Positions 24,701-31,799 of a DNA stretch of 56,189 bases are shown here, in pieces; within the stretch, counting starts at the first letter, position 1; each line of letters opens with the position of its first letter. The stretch spans positions 1 through 56,189 of the forward strand of contig CACYTF010000017.1 of NCBI GenBank assembly GCA_902777335.1, given 5' to 3'. The position numbers and the translations under genes were made by a program. Below the pieces are notes generated by a model. It was not told the DNA's origin, searched no databases, and saw only the letters and a list, made by a program, of their open reading frames with translations. The stretch comes from an uncultured Eubacteriales bacterium (GTDB lineage Bacteria > Bacillota > Clostridia > Christensenellales > Aristaeellaceae).

Positions 24701-25161
24701 ACGGAAAATACAAGGGTCTTAAATACAACCTGTATGTGGGCTATATTGACCGTTCTGGATATTTGGTAAAGCCGCTGGCCGCGTTGAAACAGCTGACCCA
24801 GGAGAGAGCGCAGCCAGGCCCTGGCTCGAATCCATATCCGCCGTCATTCCCCGGTACTGTACCTGATCCTTATTCTCCGCCGCAGCCCGGCGAGGAGCCT
24901 GTGATTGACGATCCGCCGCTGCGCCCGCTCACAACGCGGTTTTCCATGACGACGCGATTGGATTCAACCCGCGTCATCAAAAATATGAGCAGCCTGATGG
25001 ACGAGATCATCAACCATATCACCTCAATCAACGGTTCAAACGTGGAAATCCGGCTGATCGTGGACGCCTCAATCCCGGATGGCGTCCCGCAGGCCATCGT
25101 CCGCACGGTCACCGAGAACTGCAAGACCTTGAAGGTGGAAGATTTCGGGTTTGATGAATAA
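21754..25161 (+). CDS. DUF499 AAA+ ATPase with N-terminal HEPN (Swt1-like) domain
   Basis: 1135 residues. The first ~150 form a helical HEPN domain of the Swt1-like type found on DUF499 proteins, with the Rx4H motif RNDISH at residues 110-115, the classic HEPN RNase signature. A linker of Ala/Pro/Thr follows. The ATPase has Walker A AFGGGKTH (274-281) and Walker B CVILIDELV (~393-401). Later segments include LHICPDTSMDVSDDQDVGLV and a Pro-rich stretch near residue 1040. This is the ATPase partner of DUF1156 methylases and DUF3883 helicases in defence islands. AGGA precedes ATG 21754 by about 9 nt. It ends the island, and the next gene is convergent. Confidence 0.88.
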   Translation: MKNKELVSRALDILREVMAPWVCQTIKNLVPEYIEDPSDSLWWEEAVVPFATGFVPDQQQLLRYTSWQSRTDALDIQACCNVVERNWNSIFIHALSKKARSWNKLVQAARNDISHMGAGDYPDADTTSALDNIARLAGEMDQETMAKIQALYRKHLYGHEGGSTVSPVGAISASPAATPAAKPAGVMQTTPVTGLKSWRDIIEPHPDVAQGRYKNAEFAADLAQVARGEGAYEYRDPVEFFSRTYVTEGMKGLLIQALRRVGGLDGEPVIQLKTAFGGGKTHSMLALYHLLRGRAALGRLPHIKALVDESGIGNLPLCRVAVLVGTALEPAKSKRPVNLPGTTVNTLWGELAYQLAVESGNPKLYDIIKESDKKGVSPGSVALKALFDACGPCVILIDELVAYAKKLWKKDDLPAGTFDNLISFIQEITEAARASINSLVVASIPESNIEIGEEEGGHRALEAIEHTFGRMESIWKPVGANEGFEIVRRRLFLSCKDEAGRDAVCQAFSQFYQDNSGDFPTNAKEVGYFERMRRCYPIHPEIFDRLYEDWATIERFQKTRGVLRLMAAVVHNLWINQDGGLLIMPGSMSFYLPAIRDELTRHVGDSWNPIVEREVDGDQSIPFQKDREVSRFGHYMAARRIARTIMLGSAPSTRSDKIRGLEASRIRLGAIQPGENIATFNDALSTLQASLSYLYSNPTGDRFWFDTRPTLRKIADDRASQRSSDEVEVEIERRLRLIRKERPFARLHICPDTSMDVSDDQDVGLVILNTQQVFKSVKDSDLAIRAASDILNTRGLSPRIYRNMLAFIAPDSNNAASLREAVKMYLAWVSVQQDSEDLNLDAAQVREALNNVTRWNQTVEARIQETYCHLLVPYIDREIDLKTVIWDELNIRSSGPDSVVMKAAHKMQQNEQLITQWAPALLTMQLDDLLWRDANEINIGDLWKMLCTYCYLPRLANFDVLQQAIQVGVNSEDYFAYAEGVGDGKYKGLKYNLYVGYIDRSGYLVKPLAALKQLTQERAQPGPGSNPYPPSFPGTVPDPYSPPQPGEEPVIDDPPLRPLTTRFSMTTRLDSTRVIKNMSSLMDEIINHITSINGSNVEIRLIVDASIPDGVPQAIVRTVTENCKTLKVEDFGFDE

Positions 25162-25245
25162 AATCAACCCCCGGCGTTAAAACACGTGCCAGGGGATTGT
25201 CATGTGGGCTTCTGCGTCGTCCGGAGCGGTTCTGACGCTTGAGCC

Positions 25246-26202
25246 CTATTGCTTCATCAGATACGAAAAGATCAGAAACGCGGTCTTCAGGGCGTTGTGG
25301 CGGATGCGGCCCTCCTCGTCGATGGAGAAGATGTCGTCCTCTATGACGCACGCGCCCTGTTTGGCGATGGCCTCGCGGTCCAGCGCCACCAGCGTCTTGT
25401 TCTCATGGGTCAGGTAGCGGGCGACCACCTGGGGGTCGATCACGGCGTTGTTGCCCACCACCAGGTCCACCCGGCGGCCCTTCAGGTACCGGTTCAGCAC
25501 GGCCAGGTGGTCGCTGACGTTGTAGCGGTCGGTCTCGCCGGGCTGGGTCACCAGGTTGGACACGTACATGATCGGGGCGCGGGAAGCGCGGATGGCCTCC
25601 ACGATCTCCTCCGAGATCAGGTGCGGCAGTATGCTGGTGTACAGGCTGCCGGGGCTGAATATGATCAGATCGCTCTCGGCGATGCCCTGCTTCACGGCGT
25701 CCGCCACGTGGATGTCGTGGTCGTAGGACAGGCTCGATATGTAGCGCATGTTCTGGCTGACGCTCTCCTCGCCGAAGAACTCCTCGGCGCCGGTGGCGCT
25801 CTTGCCCACCAGCTCCACCTTTTCCTCGGTCAGCGGCAGCACCGTGCCGCGGATGTTCAGCAGCGCGCACATGTAGCGGGTGGCCTCGGTGAGGCTGCCC
25901 TTCAGGTCGATCAGCGCCGTCAGCAGTATGTTGCGCACCGGGTGATTGTCCAGCGACGAGCCCTCCCGGTGGAAGCGGTAGCGCAGCAGCCTGACCAGAT
26001 CGTCGTCCACGTTGGCCATGCTCAGCAGCACCTTGCCCACGTCGCCCACGGCGGGGATGTCGAACTCCTGCTTCAGAACGCCGGTGGAGCTGCCGTTGTC
26101 CGACACGGTGATGACGGTGGTCACCTCCACCGGGAACAGCTTCAGCCCCGACAGCAGGCAGGACAGGCCCGTGCCGCCGCCGAATACGATGACCTTCTTC
26201 AT
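25246..26202 (-). CDS. yvcK: Gluconeogenesis factor YvcK (CofD-like, UDP-sugar binding)
   Basis: 318 residues. The N-terminal MKKVIVFGGGTGLSCLLSGL nucleotide-binding loop, then TVSDNGSSTGVLKQEF, DNHPVRNILL, FSPGSLYTSILPHL and MYVSNLVTQPGETD are the YvcK family blocks. In Bacillus, YvcK binds UDP-GlcNAc and adjusts carbon flow into peptidoglycan precursors. It is the last gene of a four-gene operon with glmM and nagB, which is a fitting context for UDP-GlcNAc sensing. It starts 4 nt after the glmM stop. The usual neighbours rapZ and whiA are absent. No clear terminator is seen in the 84-bp gap to the convergent defence island. Confidence 0.93.
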   Translation of the reverse strand: MKKVIVFGGGTGLSCLLSGLKLFPVEVTTVITVSDNGSSTGVLKQEFDIPAVGDVGKVLLSMANVDDDLVRLLRYRFHREGSSLDNHPVRNILLTALIDLKGSLTEATRYMCALLNIRGTVLPLTEEKVELVGKSATGAEEFFGEESVSQNMRYISSLSYDHDIHVADAVKQGIAESDLIIFSPGSLYTSILPHLISEEIVEAIRASRAPIMYVSNLVTQPGETDRYNVSDHLAVLNRYLKGRRVDLVVGNNAVIDPQVVARYLTHENKTLVALDREAIAKQGACVIEDDIFSIDEEGRIRHNALKTAFLIFSYLMKQ

Positions 26203-26206
26203 ACGC

Positions 26207-27595
26207 TTATTTGACCGCGTGGCCCTTGGCGATGATCACGTCCACGACCTTCTGGGCCAGCTCCAGGCACAGTTCGTCGCTGTCGGCCTCCACCATCACG
26301 CGCACCACCGGCTCGGTGCCGGATTCGCGCACCAGTATGCGGCCCGTCTCGCCCAGCCGCTCCGCGACCTCCTTCACGGCGGCCTGCACGTCCGGGTCCG
26401 CCTGGGCCTCGGCCTTGTCGTACACCCGCACGTTGATCAGCTCCTGCGGGTACATGCGGAAGCCCTCGCACAGCTCGCTCATCTTCTTCTTGCGCGCCAG
26501 CATGCACTCCATCATCTTCAGGCTCGTGAGGATGCCGTCGCCGGTGGTGGCGTACTTGGAGAAGATGATGTGGCCGCTCTGCTCGCCGCCCAGCCGGCAG
26601 CCGTGGGTGGTCATGTACTCGTAGACGTACTTGTCGCCCACCTTGGTCTTGACCACGTCGATGCCCCGCTCGTTCAGCGCCTTGAACAGGCCGAAGTTGC
26701 TCATCACCGTGGCGACGATGGGCTTGCCCTGCAGCTTGCCCCGGTCCTGCATGTAGCAGGCGTAGGCGAACATGATGTGGTCGCCCGTCAGCACTTCGCC
26801 CTTCTCGTCCACGCACAGGCAGCGGTCGGCGTCGCCGTCGTAGGCGAAGCCCACGTCCAGCTGGTTGTCCAGCACGAACTGCTGCAGCGCCTCGATGTGG
26901 GTGGAGCCCACGCCATTGTTGATGTTCAGGCCGTTGGGCTCCGCGCCCATCACGTAAGTCCGGGCGCCCAGCGCCTCGAACACGGCCTTGGCGATGTTCC
27001 AGGACGCGCCGTTGGCGCAGTCCAGGCCGACGCGCAGCCCGCGGAAGCTGTACAGCCCGTGGCTGATCAGATAGCCCACGTAGCGGTTGCGGCCGCTGAC
27101 GTAGTCCACGGTGCAGCCGATGTGCTCCTTCGTGGCGAAGGGCAGCTCCTTCACGGACTGGCCGAACACGTTCAGCTTGCCGTCCAGGTAGTCCTCGATC
27201 AGGCCGATGGTGTCCTCGCCCATCTTCTCGCCGTTGCCGTCCAAGAGCTTGATGCCGTTGTCGTAGAACGGGTTGTGGGAGGCCGAGATCATGATGCCGC
27301 AGTCAAACTCGTCCGCGTGGGTGACCCAGGCCACGCTGGGCGTGGTGGTCACGTGCAGCATGTAGGCGTCCGCGCCGCTGGCCGTCAGGCCCGCGATCAG
27401 CGCGTACTCGAACATGTAGGAGGAGCGGCGGGTGTCCTTGCCGATGACGATCTTCGCGTTCTCGCGATTGCCCGCAAAGCGCCGCTGCTGGGTGTAGTAC
27501 CAGCCCAGAAAGCGCCCCACCTGATAGGCGTGGTCCGCCGTCAGGTTCACATTGGCTTCGCCCCGGAAGCCGTCGGTGCCAAAGTATTTGCCCAT
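26207..27595 (-). CDS. glmM: Phosphoglucosamine mutase
   Basis: 462 residues. It interconverts glucosamine-6-phosphate and glucosamine-1-phosphate for UDP-GlcNAc synthesis. It starts MGKYFGTDGFRGEAN; the phosphoserine loop is MISASHNPFYDNGIKLL, the metal loop AYDGDADRCL, the sugar-binding loop GEQSGHI and the phosphate-binding loop RESGTEPVVRVM. All are intact. It differs slightly from classical GlmM in the N-terminal third but the phosphohexomutase motifs are complete; phosphomannomutase activity cannot be excluded by motif alone. The context with nagB and a GlmU-like protein favours glucosamine. Confidence 0.9.
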   Translation of the reverse strand: MGKYFGTDGFRGEANVNLTADHAYQVGRFLGWYYTQQRRFAGNRENAKIVIGKDTRRSSYMFEYALIAGLTASGADAYMLHVTTTPSVAWVTHADEFDCGIMISASHNPFYDNGIKLLDGNGEKMGEDTIGLIEDYLDGKLNVFGQSVKELPFATKEHIGCTVDYVSGRNRYVGYLISHGLYSFRGLRVGLDCANGASWNIAKAVFEALGARTYVMGAEPNGLNINNGVGSTHIEALQQFVLDNQLDVGFAYDGDADRCLCVDEKGEVLTGDHIMFAYACYMQDRGKLQGKPIVATVMSNFGLFKALNERGIDVVKTKVGDKYVYEYMTTHGCRLGGEQSGHIIFSKYATTGDGILTSLKMMECMLARKKKMSELCEGFRMYPQELINVRVYDKAEAQADPDVQAAVKEVAERLGETGRILVRESGTEPVVRVMVEADSDELCLELAQKVVDVIIAKGHAVK

Positions 27596-27598
27596 GGT

Positions 27599-28390
27599 TT
27601 ACAACCTCTCTTCCCGTTCAATGTCCAGGAAGTATTTGTAGCTGTCCACGGTCAGCTCGCCGCAGGCGGCCTCGTCGCAGGCGATGATGGCGTTGGGATG
27701 CAGCTGCAGCGCGCTGCAGGTCCACTTCTGGCTGACGGCGCCCTCCACGGTGGCCGCCAGCGCCCGGGCCTTGTTGTGGCCGTTGATCAGCACCAGCACC
27801 TCCCTGGAATCGGTGACCGTGCCGATGCCCACCGACAGCGCCTTCGCCGGCACCGCCTCCGGGTCGTTCCCGAAGAAGCGGGAGTTCACGATGCGGGTGT
27901 CCGTGGTCAGCGCGCGCACGCCGGTGCGGCTGGTCAGCGAGGTGAAGGGCTCGTTGAAGGCCAGGTGGCCGTCCACGCCGATGCCGCCCATGAACAGGTC
28001 GATGCCGCCGCAGGCCGCGATCTTCTCCTCATAGCGGGCGCACTCGGCCTCCGGGTCCTCGGCCATGCCGTTGAGTATGTTGATGTTCTCCGGCTTCATG
28101 TCCACCAGGTGGTCGAAGAAGTTGTCGTGCATGAAGTACCAGTAGCTCTGGTCGTGCTCGTGGGGCAGGCCCAGGTACTCGTCCATGTTGAAGGTGATCA
28201 CGTTGGCAAACGAGACCTCGCCGGCCTTGTTCATGCGCACCAGCTCCTGGTACACGCCGATGGGCGAGGAGCCGGTGGGCAGGCCCAGCACGAAGGGCCG
28301 GTTTTCCTTGTGGGCGTTGATGCGATCCGCGATGTGCTTCGCGGCCCAGGCGCACATGTTCTGGTAGTTCTCCTGAATGACGACGCGCAT
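27599..28390 (-). CDS. nagB: Glucosamine-6-phosphate deaminase
   Basis: 263 residues, normal for NagB. It converts glucosamine-6-phosphate to fructose-6-phosphate and ammonia. Phosphate-binding LGLPTGSSPIGVYQELVR, active-site NMDEYLGLPHEHDQSYW and GGIGVDGHLAFNEP (catalytic Asp, His and Glu) are present, as is VGIGTVTDSREVLVLINGH. It lies 3 nt from glmM. Together the operon can move hexosamine either to cell-wall precursors (GlmM) or back to glycolysis (NagB). Confidence 0.95.
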   Translation of the reverse strand: MRVVIQENYQNMCAWAAKHIADRINAHKENRPFVLGLPTGSSPIGVYQELVRMNKAGEVSFANVITFNMDEYLGLPHEHDQSYWYFMHDNFFDHLVDMKPENINILNGMAEDPEAECARYEEKIAACGGIDLFMGGIGVDGHLAFNEPFTSLTSRTGVRALTTDTRIVNSRFFGNDPEAVPAKALSVGIGTVTDSREVLVLINGHNKARALAATVEGAVSQKWTCSALQLHPNAIIACDEAACGELTVDSYKYFLDIEREERL

Positions 28391-28405
28391 AGCTTGTTCT
28401 CTCCT

Positions 28406-29062
28406 TTACTTTTTATCGACGATTTCCCTCGTCACCTTGTAGATGCTGTTCTCCGGCACCACGCCCCGCACGCAGGACGTGGGGTAGATGTTGCTGTGCC
28501 GGCCCACCACGGTGCCCGGGTTCAGCACGCAGTTGCAGCCGCACTCCACGTAGTCGCCCAGCATCGCGCCGAACTTCTTGAGCCCGGTCTCAATGTCGCC
28601 CTCGGGGGCGTGCACCGCGACCAGCTGCTTGTCCGAGCGCACGTTGCTGGTGATGGACCCGGCCCCCATGTGGGAGCGGTAGCCGAGGATCGAATCCCCC
28701 ACGTAGTTGTAGTGGGGCGTCTGCACGTTGTCGAACAGGATCACGTTCTTCAGCTCGCAGGAATTGCCCACCACGCAGTTCGCGCCCACCAGCGCCGAGC
28801 CGCGGATGAAGGCGCAGTGCCGCACCTCGGTGTCGGGCCCGATGATGCAGGGCGCGCCCAGGTACGCCGACGGGAAGACCTTCGCCGTCCGGTGCACCCA
28901 CACGTGTTCGGAGACCTCCTCATAGTCCTCCCCCAGGGTGGGGCCCAGGGCGAGGATCAGGTCCTTGATGCCCTTCAGCGCCTCCCAGGGATACGTGAAG
29001 GCGGAAAGGTAGTCCTTGGCCAGGGTATGTTCCAAGTCGTAGAGATCGGAGATGGTGTACAT
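28406..29062 (-). CDS. Left-handed beta-helix sugar-nucleotide/acetyltransferase-like protein (GlmU C-domain type)
   Basis: 218 residues. The N-terminal helix YTISDLYDLEHTLAKDYL is followed by a hexapeptide-repeat left-handed beta-helix: HVWVHRTAKVFPSAYLGAPC, IIGPDTEVRHCAFIRGSALV and GANCVVGNSCELKNVIL, then DSILGYRSHMGAGSITSNV, LGDYVECGCNCVLNPGTVVG. The last blocks match the acetyltransferase half of GlmU and related UDP-GlcNAc pyrophosphorylase-like proteins, but there is no N-terminal nucleotidyltransferase domain. It is first in the operon before nagB, glmM and yvcK, so an N-acetylation step on glucosamine-1-phosphate is a reasonable guess. ATG 29062 is chosen for AAGGAGG 8 nt upstream; a longer frame overlaps the leader hairpin. 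Confidence 0.8.
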   Translation of the reverse strand: MYTISDLYDLEHTLAKDYLSAFTYPWEALKGIKDLILALGPTLGEDYEEVSEHVWVHRTAKVFPSAYLGAPCIIGPDTEVRHCAFIRGSALVGANCVVGNSCELKNVILFDNVQTPHYNYVGDSILGYRSHMGAGSITSNVRSDKQLVAVHAPEGDIETGLKKFGAMLGDYVECGCNCVLNPGTVVGRHSNIYPTSCVRGVVPENSIYKVTREIVDKK

Positions 29063-29086
29063 CGCAAATGCCTCCTTCGACGCTCC

Positions 29087-29144
29087 GGGGAACAAAAGCG
29101 CCGCCGCCCAGCGGGCGGCGGCCTTGTGCCGTCTCATGTTCCCC
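29087..29144 (-). promoter_or_regulatory. Structured 5' leader of the amino-sugar operon
   Basis: An outer stem of 8 bp (29087-29094 with 29137-29144, GGGGAACA/TGTTCCCC) encloses a 10-bp all-GC inner stem (29100-29109 with 29113-29122) with a 3-nt loop, followed on the minus strand by GCTTTTGTT. It could act as an attenuator or stabiliser; no known riboswitch was recognised. Confidence 0.5.
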
Positions 29145-29158
29145 ACGGCTATGGTGGT

Positions 29159-29187
29159 ATTTTACCATCGCGTCGGGGCCATTGCAA
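29159..29187 (-). promoter_or_regulatory. Promoter of the amino-sugar/yvcK operon
   Basis: Minus strand: -35 TTGCAA (29182-29187), 17-bp spacer, -10 TAAAAT (29159-29164), giving a leader of about 90 nt. Confidence 0.75.
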
Positions 29188-29249
29188 TAACCGTCGTTTT
29201 CTTTTATATTGCTTTTAACGCGCACGCCAAAAAACCGGGCGCTCCCGTC

Positions 29250-29990
29250 CTACAGTATCTTTCCGAGGAACTCCTTCAGCCGGGCGTTCTCGGGGTGCTC
29301 GAACATCTTCTCGGGGGTGCCCTGTTCGATGATGCGGCCGCCGTCCATGAAGATCACGCGGTCGCCCACCTCGCGGGCGAAGCCCATCTCGTGGGTCACG
29401 ACCACCATGGTCATGCCCTCGCGGGCCAGCTGCTTCATCACGTCCAGCACCTCGCCCACCATCTCCGGGTCCAGGGCGGAGGTGGGCTCGTCGAAGAGCA
29501 TCACGTCGGGCTCCATGCACAGGGCGCGGACGATGGCGATGCGCTGCTTCTGGCCGCCGGAGAGCTGGTTGGGATAGGCGCCCGCCCGGTCGGACAGGCC
29601 CACGCGCTCCAGCAGCTGCTTGGCCTGGGCCTCGGCGGCCTCTTTGCTCTTCTTGCGCAGCGTCACCGGCGCGCAGGTCATGTTCTTCAGCACGGTCATG
29701 TTGGGAAACAGGTTGAAGTGCTGGAACACCATGCCCATCTTCTGGCGGTGCAGGTTGATGTTCACCTTCGGGTCGGTGATGTCCACGCCCTCGAAGGTGA
29801 TGGTGCCCGCCGAGGGCATCTCCAGCAGGTTCAGGCAGCGCAGGAAGGTGGACTTGCCGGAGCCGGAGGGCCCGATGACCACCACGACCTCGCCCCTGCG
29901 GATGTCCACGCTCACGCCGTTCAGCGCGTGGATGTTGCCCTTGAAGTGCTTCTCCAGCCCTTCCACGCGAATCAGCACGTCAGTGGTCAT
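29250..29990 (-). CDS. Amino-acid ABC transporter, ATP-binding protein
   Basis: 246 residues of GlnQ type: Walker [11 protein letters not shown]-loop [17 protein letters not shown], signature [15 protein letters not shown], Walker [21 protein letters not shown] and H-loop [14 protein letters not shown]. It overlaps the permease gene by 11 nt, indicating coupling. It is the third gene of a binding protein-permease-ATPase importer and is clearly related to, but not a recent copy of, the ATPase at 12.3 kb. Confidence 0.94.
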   Translation of the reverse strand: MTTDVLIRVEGLEKHFKGNIHALNGVSVDIRRGEVVVVIGPSGSGKSTFLRCLNLLEMPSAGTITFEGVDITDPKVNINLHRQKMGMVFQHFNLFPNMTVLKNMTCAPVTLRKKSKEAAEAQAKQLLERVGLSDRAGAYPNQLSGGQKQRIAIVRALCMEPDVMLFDEPTSALDPEMVGEVLDVMKQLAREGMTMVVVTHEMGFAREVGDRVIFMDGGRIIEQGTPEKMFEHPENARLKEFLGKIL

Positions 29991-30708
29991 TGCTCCTCAG
30001 CCTCCTCTCCACCCGGCCGACCACCCAGGTCAGCGACATCACCAGCGCCAGATAGATCAGCGCCACGGCGATCAGCGGCATAAAATAGGAATAGGTCTGC
30101 CCGGCGATGGTGTTGCCGCCGTAGGTCAGATCCCGCACCGCGGCGTAGCCGGCGACGGAGGTCTCCTTCAGAAGCGCGATGAACTCGTTCATCAGGCTGG
30201 GCAGCACGTTCTTGATCACCTGGGGCAGCACCACGTGCCACATGGTCTGCAGGTAGTTGAAGCCCAGGCTGCGGCCGGCCTCGAACTGGCCGTTGTCGAT
30301 GGACATGATGCCGCCGCGGATGATCTCCGCCACGTACGCGCCGGAGTTCAGGCCGAAGGCCAGCGAGGCCAGCGCCACGCCGTTGTCCGACCAGGCGAAT
30401 ATCACCAGGCAGATGATCATCAGTTGCACCACCACCGGAGTGCCGCGCAGCACGGTGATGTACACCTTGCACAGCCCGTTGAAGAAGCCCAGCACCTTGC
30501 GGCCCAGGCCCGGGCGGGCGGTGTCGGCGGTCTTGTCGTAGGTGGAGCGCACGCCCGCGATGATCACGCCGATGGCCACGCCCAGCAGCAGCGCGAACAG
30601 CGTGATCAGCAGCGTGTTCCCCAGGCCCGTGGTGATGAAGCGCCAGCGGTTGCGCTGTATGAAGTTCAGGTCAAATTGTGCCTTCAGGTCCTCAAACCAT
30701 GCCTGCAA
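29980..30708 (-). CDS. Amino-acid ABC transporter, permease
   Basis: 242 residues of the HisM/GlnP family: [60 protein letters not shown], then the EAA loop [17 protein letters not shown] and [20 protein letters not shown] with [14 protein letters not shown] cytoplasmic insertion ([18 protein letters not shown]) resembles the insertion in the other operon's permease. It follows a stem-loop after the binding-protein gene. The substrate is unknown beyond an amino acid. Confidence 0.92.
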   Translation of the reverse strand: MQAWFEDLKAQFDLNFIQRNRWRFITTGLGNTLLITLFALLLGVAIGVIIAGVRSTYDKTADTARPGLGRKVLGFFNGLCKVYITVLRGTPVVVQLMIICLVIFAWSDNGVALASLAFGLNSGAYVAEIIRGGIMSIDNGQFEAGRSLGFNYLQTMWHVVLPQVIKNVLPSLMNEFIALLKETSVAGYAAVRDLTYGGNTIAGQTYSYFMPLIAVALIYLALVMSLTWVVGRVERRLRSNDH

Positions 30709-30749
30709 AACGCAGTCCCCCTTTGGCGGTCGCTCTTACAACGCGCAAA

Positions 30750-30769
30750 CGGGGGGCATGTGCCCCCCG
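30750..30769 (-). other. Intercistronic stem-loop between binding protein and permease
   Basis: A 9-bp stem, CGGGGGGCA with its complement, and a TG loop (30750-30769), without a T-tract. This is the third binding protein-permease junction in the window with such a hairpin. Confidence 0.6.
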
Positions 30770-30791
30770 GTCTGCCCGGATGTGTCGCGGA

Positions 30792-31544
30792 TTATTCGGC
30801 GGGAATGAACTCGTCGATGATGCCCTGCACGGTGCCGTCGGCGATCAGCTCGGCCAGCGCGGCGTTGAAGTCGGCGTAGATGGCGCTGTCCTTGCCGAAG
30901 GCCATCGCGTAATCCTCGACGGCGTAGGCGGTGTCCAGGATCTTCAGGCCCTCGTTCTGGGCGATGAAGTTCTTCGCGGGCTCGTTGTCGATGACCACGC
31001 AGTCCACCTTGCCGGCCAGCAGCGCCTGCACGGCGGCGGCGCCGTTGGCGTAGCGGTCCACGGTGCCCTTGCCCTCGTCTTCATAGTCCCAGGTGCTGTA
31101 CAGGTCGCCGGTGGTGGCCATCTGCACGCCGATCTTCACGGTGCCGTTCGCCTCGACGATGTCGTCGATGCTCTCGAACGTGGCGGCCTCGGGCGCGATG
31201 ATGGACTGGATGCCGGTGGCGTAGGTGTCGGTGAACTGCACCATCTGCTTGCGCTCCTCGGTGACGGTCATGCCGGCCGCGGAGAAGTCATACTTGCCGG
31301 ACTGCACGCCGGGGATGCACTGGGCGAACTCGATGTCGACGATCTCCAGCTCGTAGCCCAGCTTGGCGCAGATGGCCTTGGCGATCTGAACGTCGATGCC
31401 GGTGGGCTGGCCGTTCTCGTCGTAGAACTCATAGGGCGGGAAGGCGACGTTGGTGCACATGGTCAGGGTGCCCTTCTCGGCCAGCGCGGCGATGCCGGAC
31501 AGCATCAGCGCGGCCACGATCAGCATTGCAAACAGCTTTTTCAT
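30792..31544 (-). CDS. Amino-acid ABC transporter, substrate-binding protein
   Basis: 250 residues, solute-binding family 3. The signal peptide MKKLFAMLIVAALMLSGIAALAE has an AxA cleavage site and no lipobox Cys. Mature motifs are TLTMCTNVAFPPYEFYDENG, GIDVQIAKAICAKLGYEL, SGKYDFSAAGMTVTEERK and VQFTDTY. GGAGGG precedes ATG 31544 by about 8 nt; the longer upstream frame lacks a signal. It is the first gene of the operon, with its own promoter at 31594-31622. Confidence 0.92.
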   Translation of the reverse strand: MKKLFAMLIVAALMLSGIAALAEKGTLTMCTNVAFPPYEFYDENGQPTGIDVQIAKAICAKLGYELEIVDIEFAQCIPGVQSGKYDFSAAGMTVTEERKQMVQFTDTYATGIQSIIAPEAATFESIDDIVEANGTVKIGVQMATTGDLYSTWDYEDEGKGTVDRYANGAAAVQALLAGKVDCVVIDNEPAKNFIAQNEGLKILDTAYAVEDYAMAFGKDSAIYADFNAALAELIADGTVQGIIDEFIPAE

Positions 31545-31593
31545 TTGATTTCCCTCCATTGCTCGCGGAGTGTGCTCCGTTTGAATTGCCCCG

Positions 31594-31622
31594 ATTATAC
31601 ATCCATATGCGGAAAAGCGCAA
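31594..31622 (-). promoter_or_regulatory. Promoter of the second amino-acid ABC operon
   Basis: Minus strand: -35 TTGCGC (31617-31622), 17-bp spacer, -10 TATAAT (31594-31599). Confidence 0.8.
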
Positions 31623-31708
31623 TAGATATTCACGTTATTTAACCTAATATGCACAGATCGTGCATAAACATACCTGATAATGCATGTTTTTGCATTTTCG
31701 ATTGGGGG

Positions 31709-31770
31709 TTGACATGGAATCCAATATGTGCTAATATTATTTTGCAAATAATATTAGCACATATTGGATT
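31709..31770 (+). promoter_or_regulatory. Promoter of the GGDEF-RHH gene with a perfect 23-bp-arm palindrome
   Basis: -35 TTGACA (31709-31714), 17-bp spacer, -10 TAATAT (31732-31737). A perfect inverted repeat with arms 31718-31740 and 31748-31770 and a 7-nt centre TTTGCAA starts in the spacer, covers the -10 and continues across the transcription start. AT-rich, unlike the neighbourhood. It is best read as an operator, or as a transcript-initial hairpin. Confidence 0.8.
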
Positions 31771-31799
31771 ATACCTATTACTGAAAGGAGATGTGTTTC

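Noticed and set aside
13175..25161. DISARM or BREX assignment for the defence island
   Set aside because: There is no DUF1998 (DrmB), no PLD-domain protein, no PglZ and no BrxC-like gene; the DUF1156/DUF499 pair points to a different class.
25162..25245. Strong terminator between the defence ATPase and yvcK
   Set aside because: Only a weak, mismatched GC stem without a T-tract was found in this 84-bp gap.
29087..29144. glmS ribozyme in the amino-sugar leader
   Set aside because: Too short and lacking the conserved glmS core sequences; only nested GC hairpins are seen.
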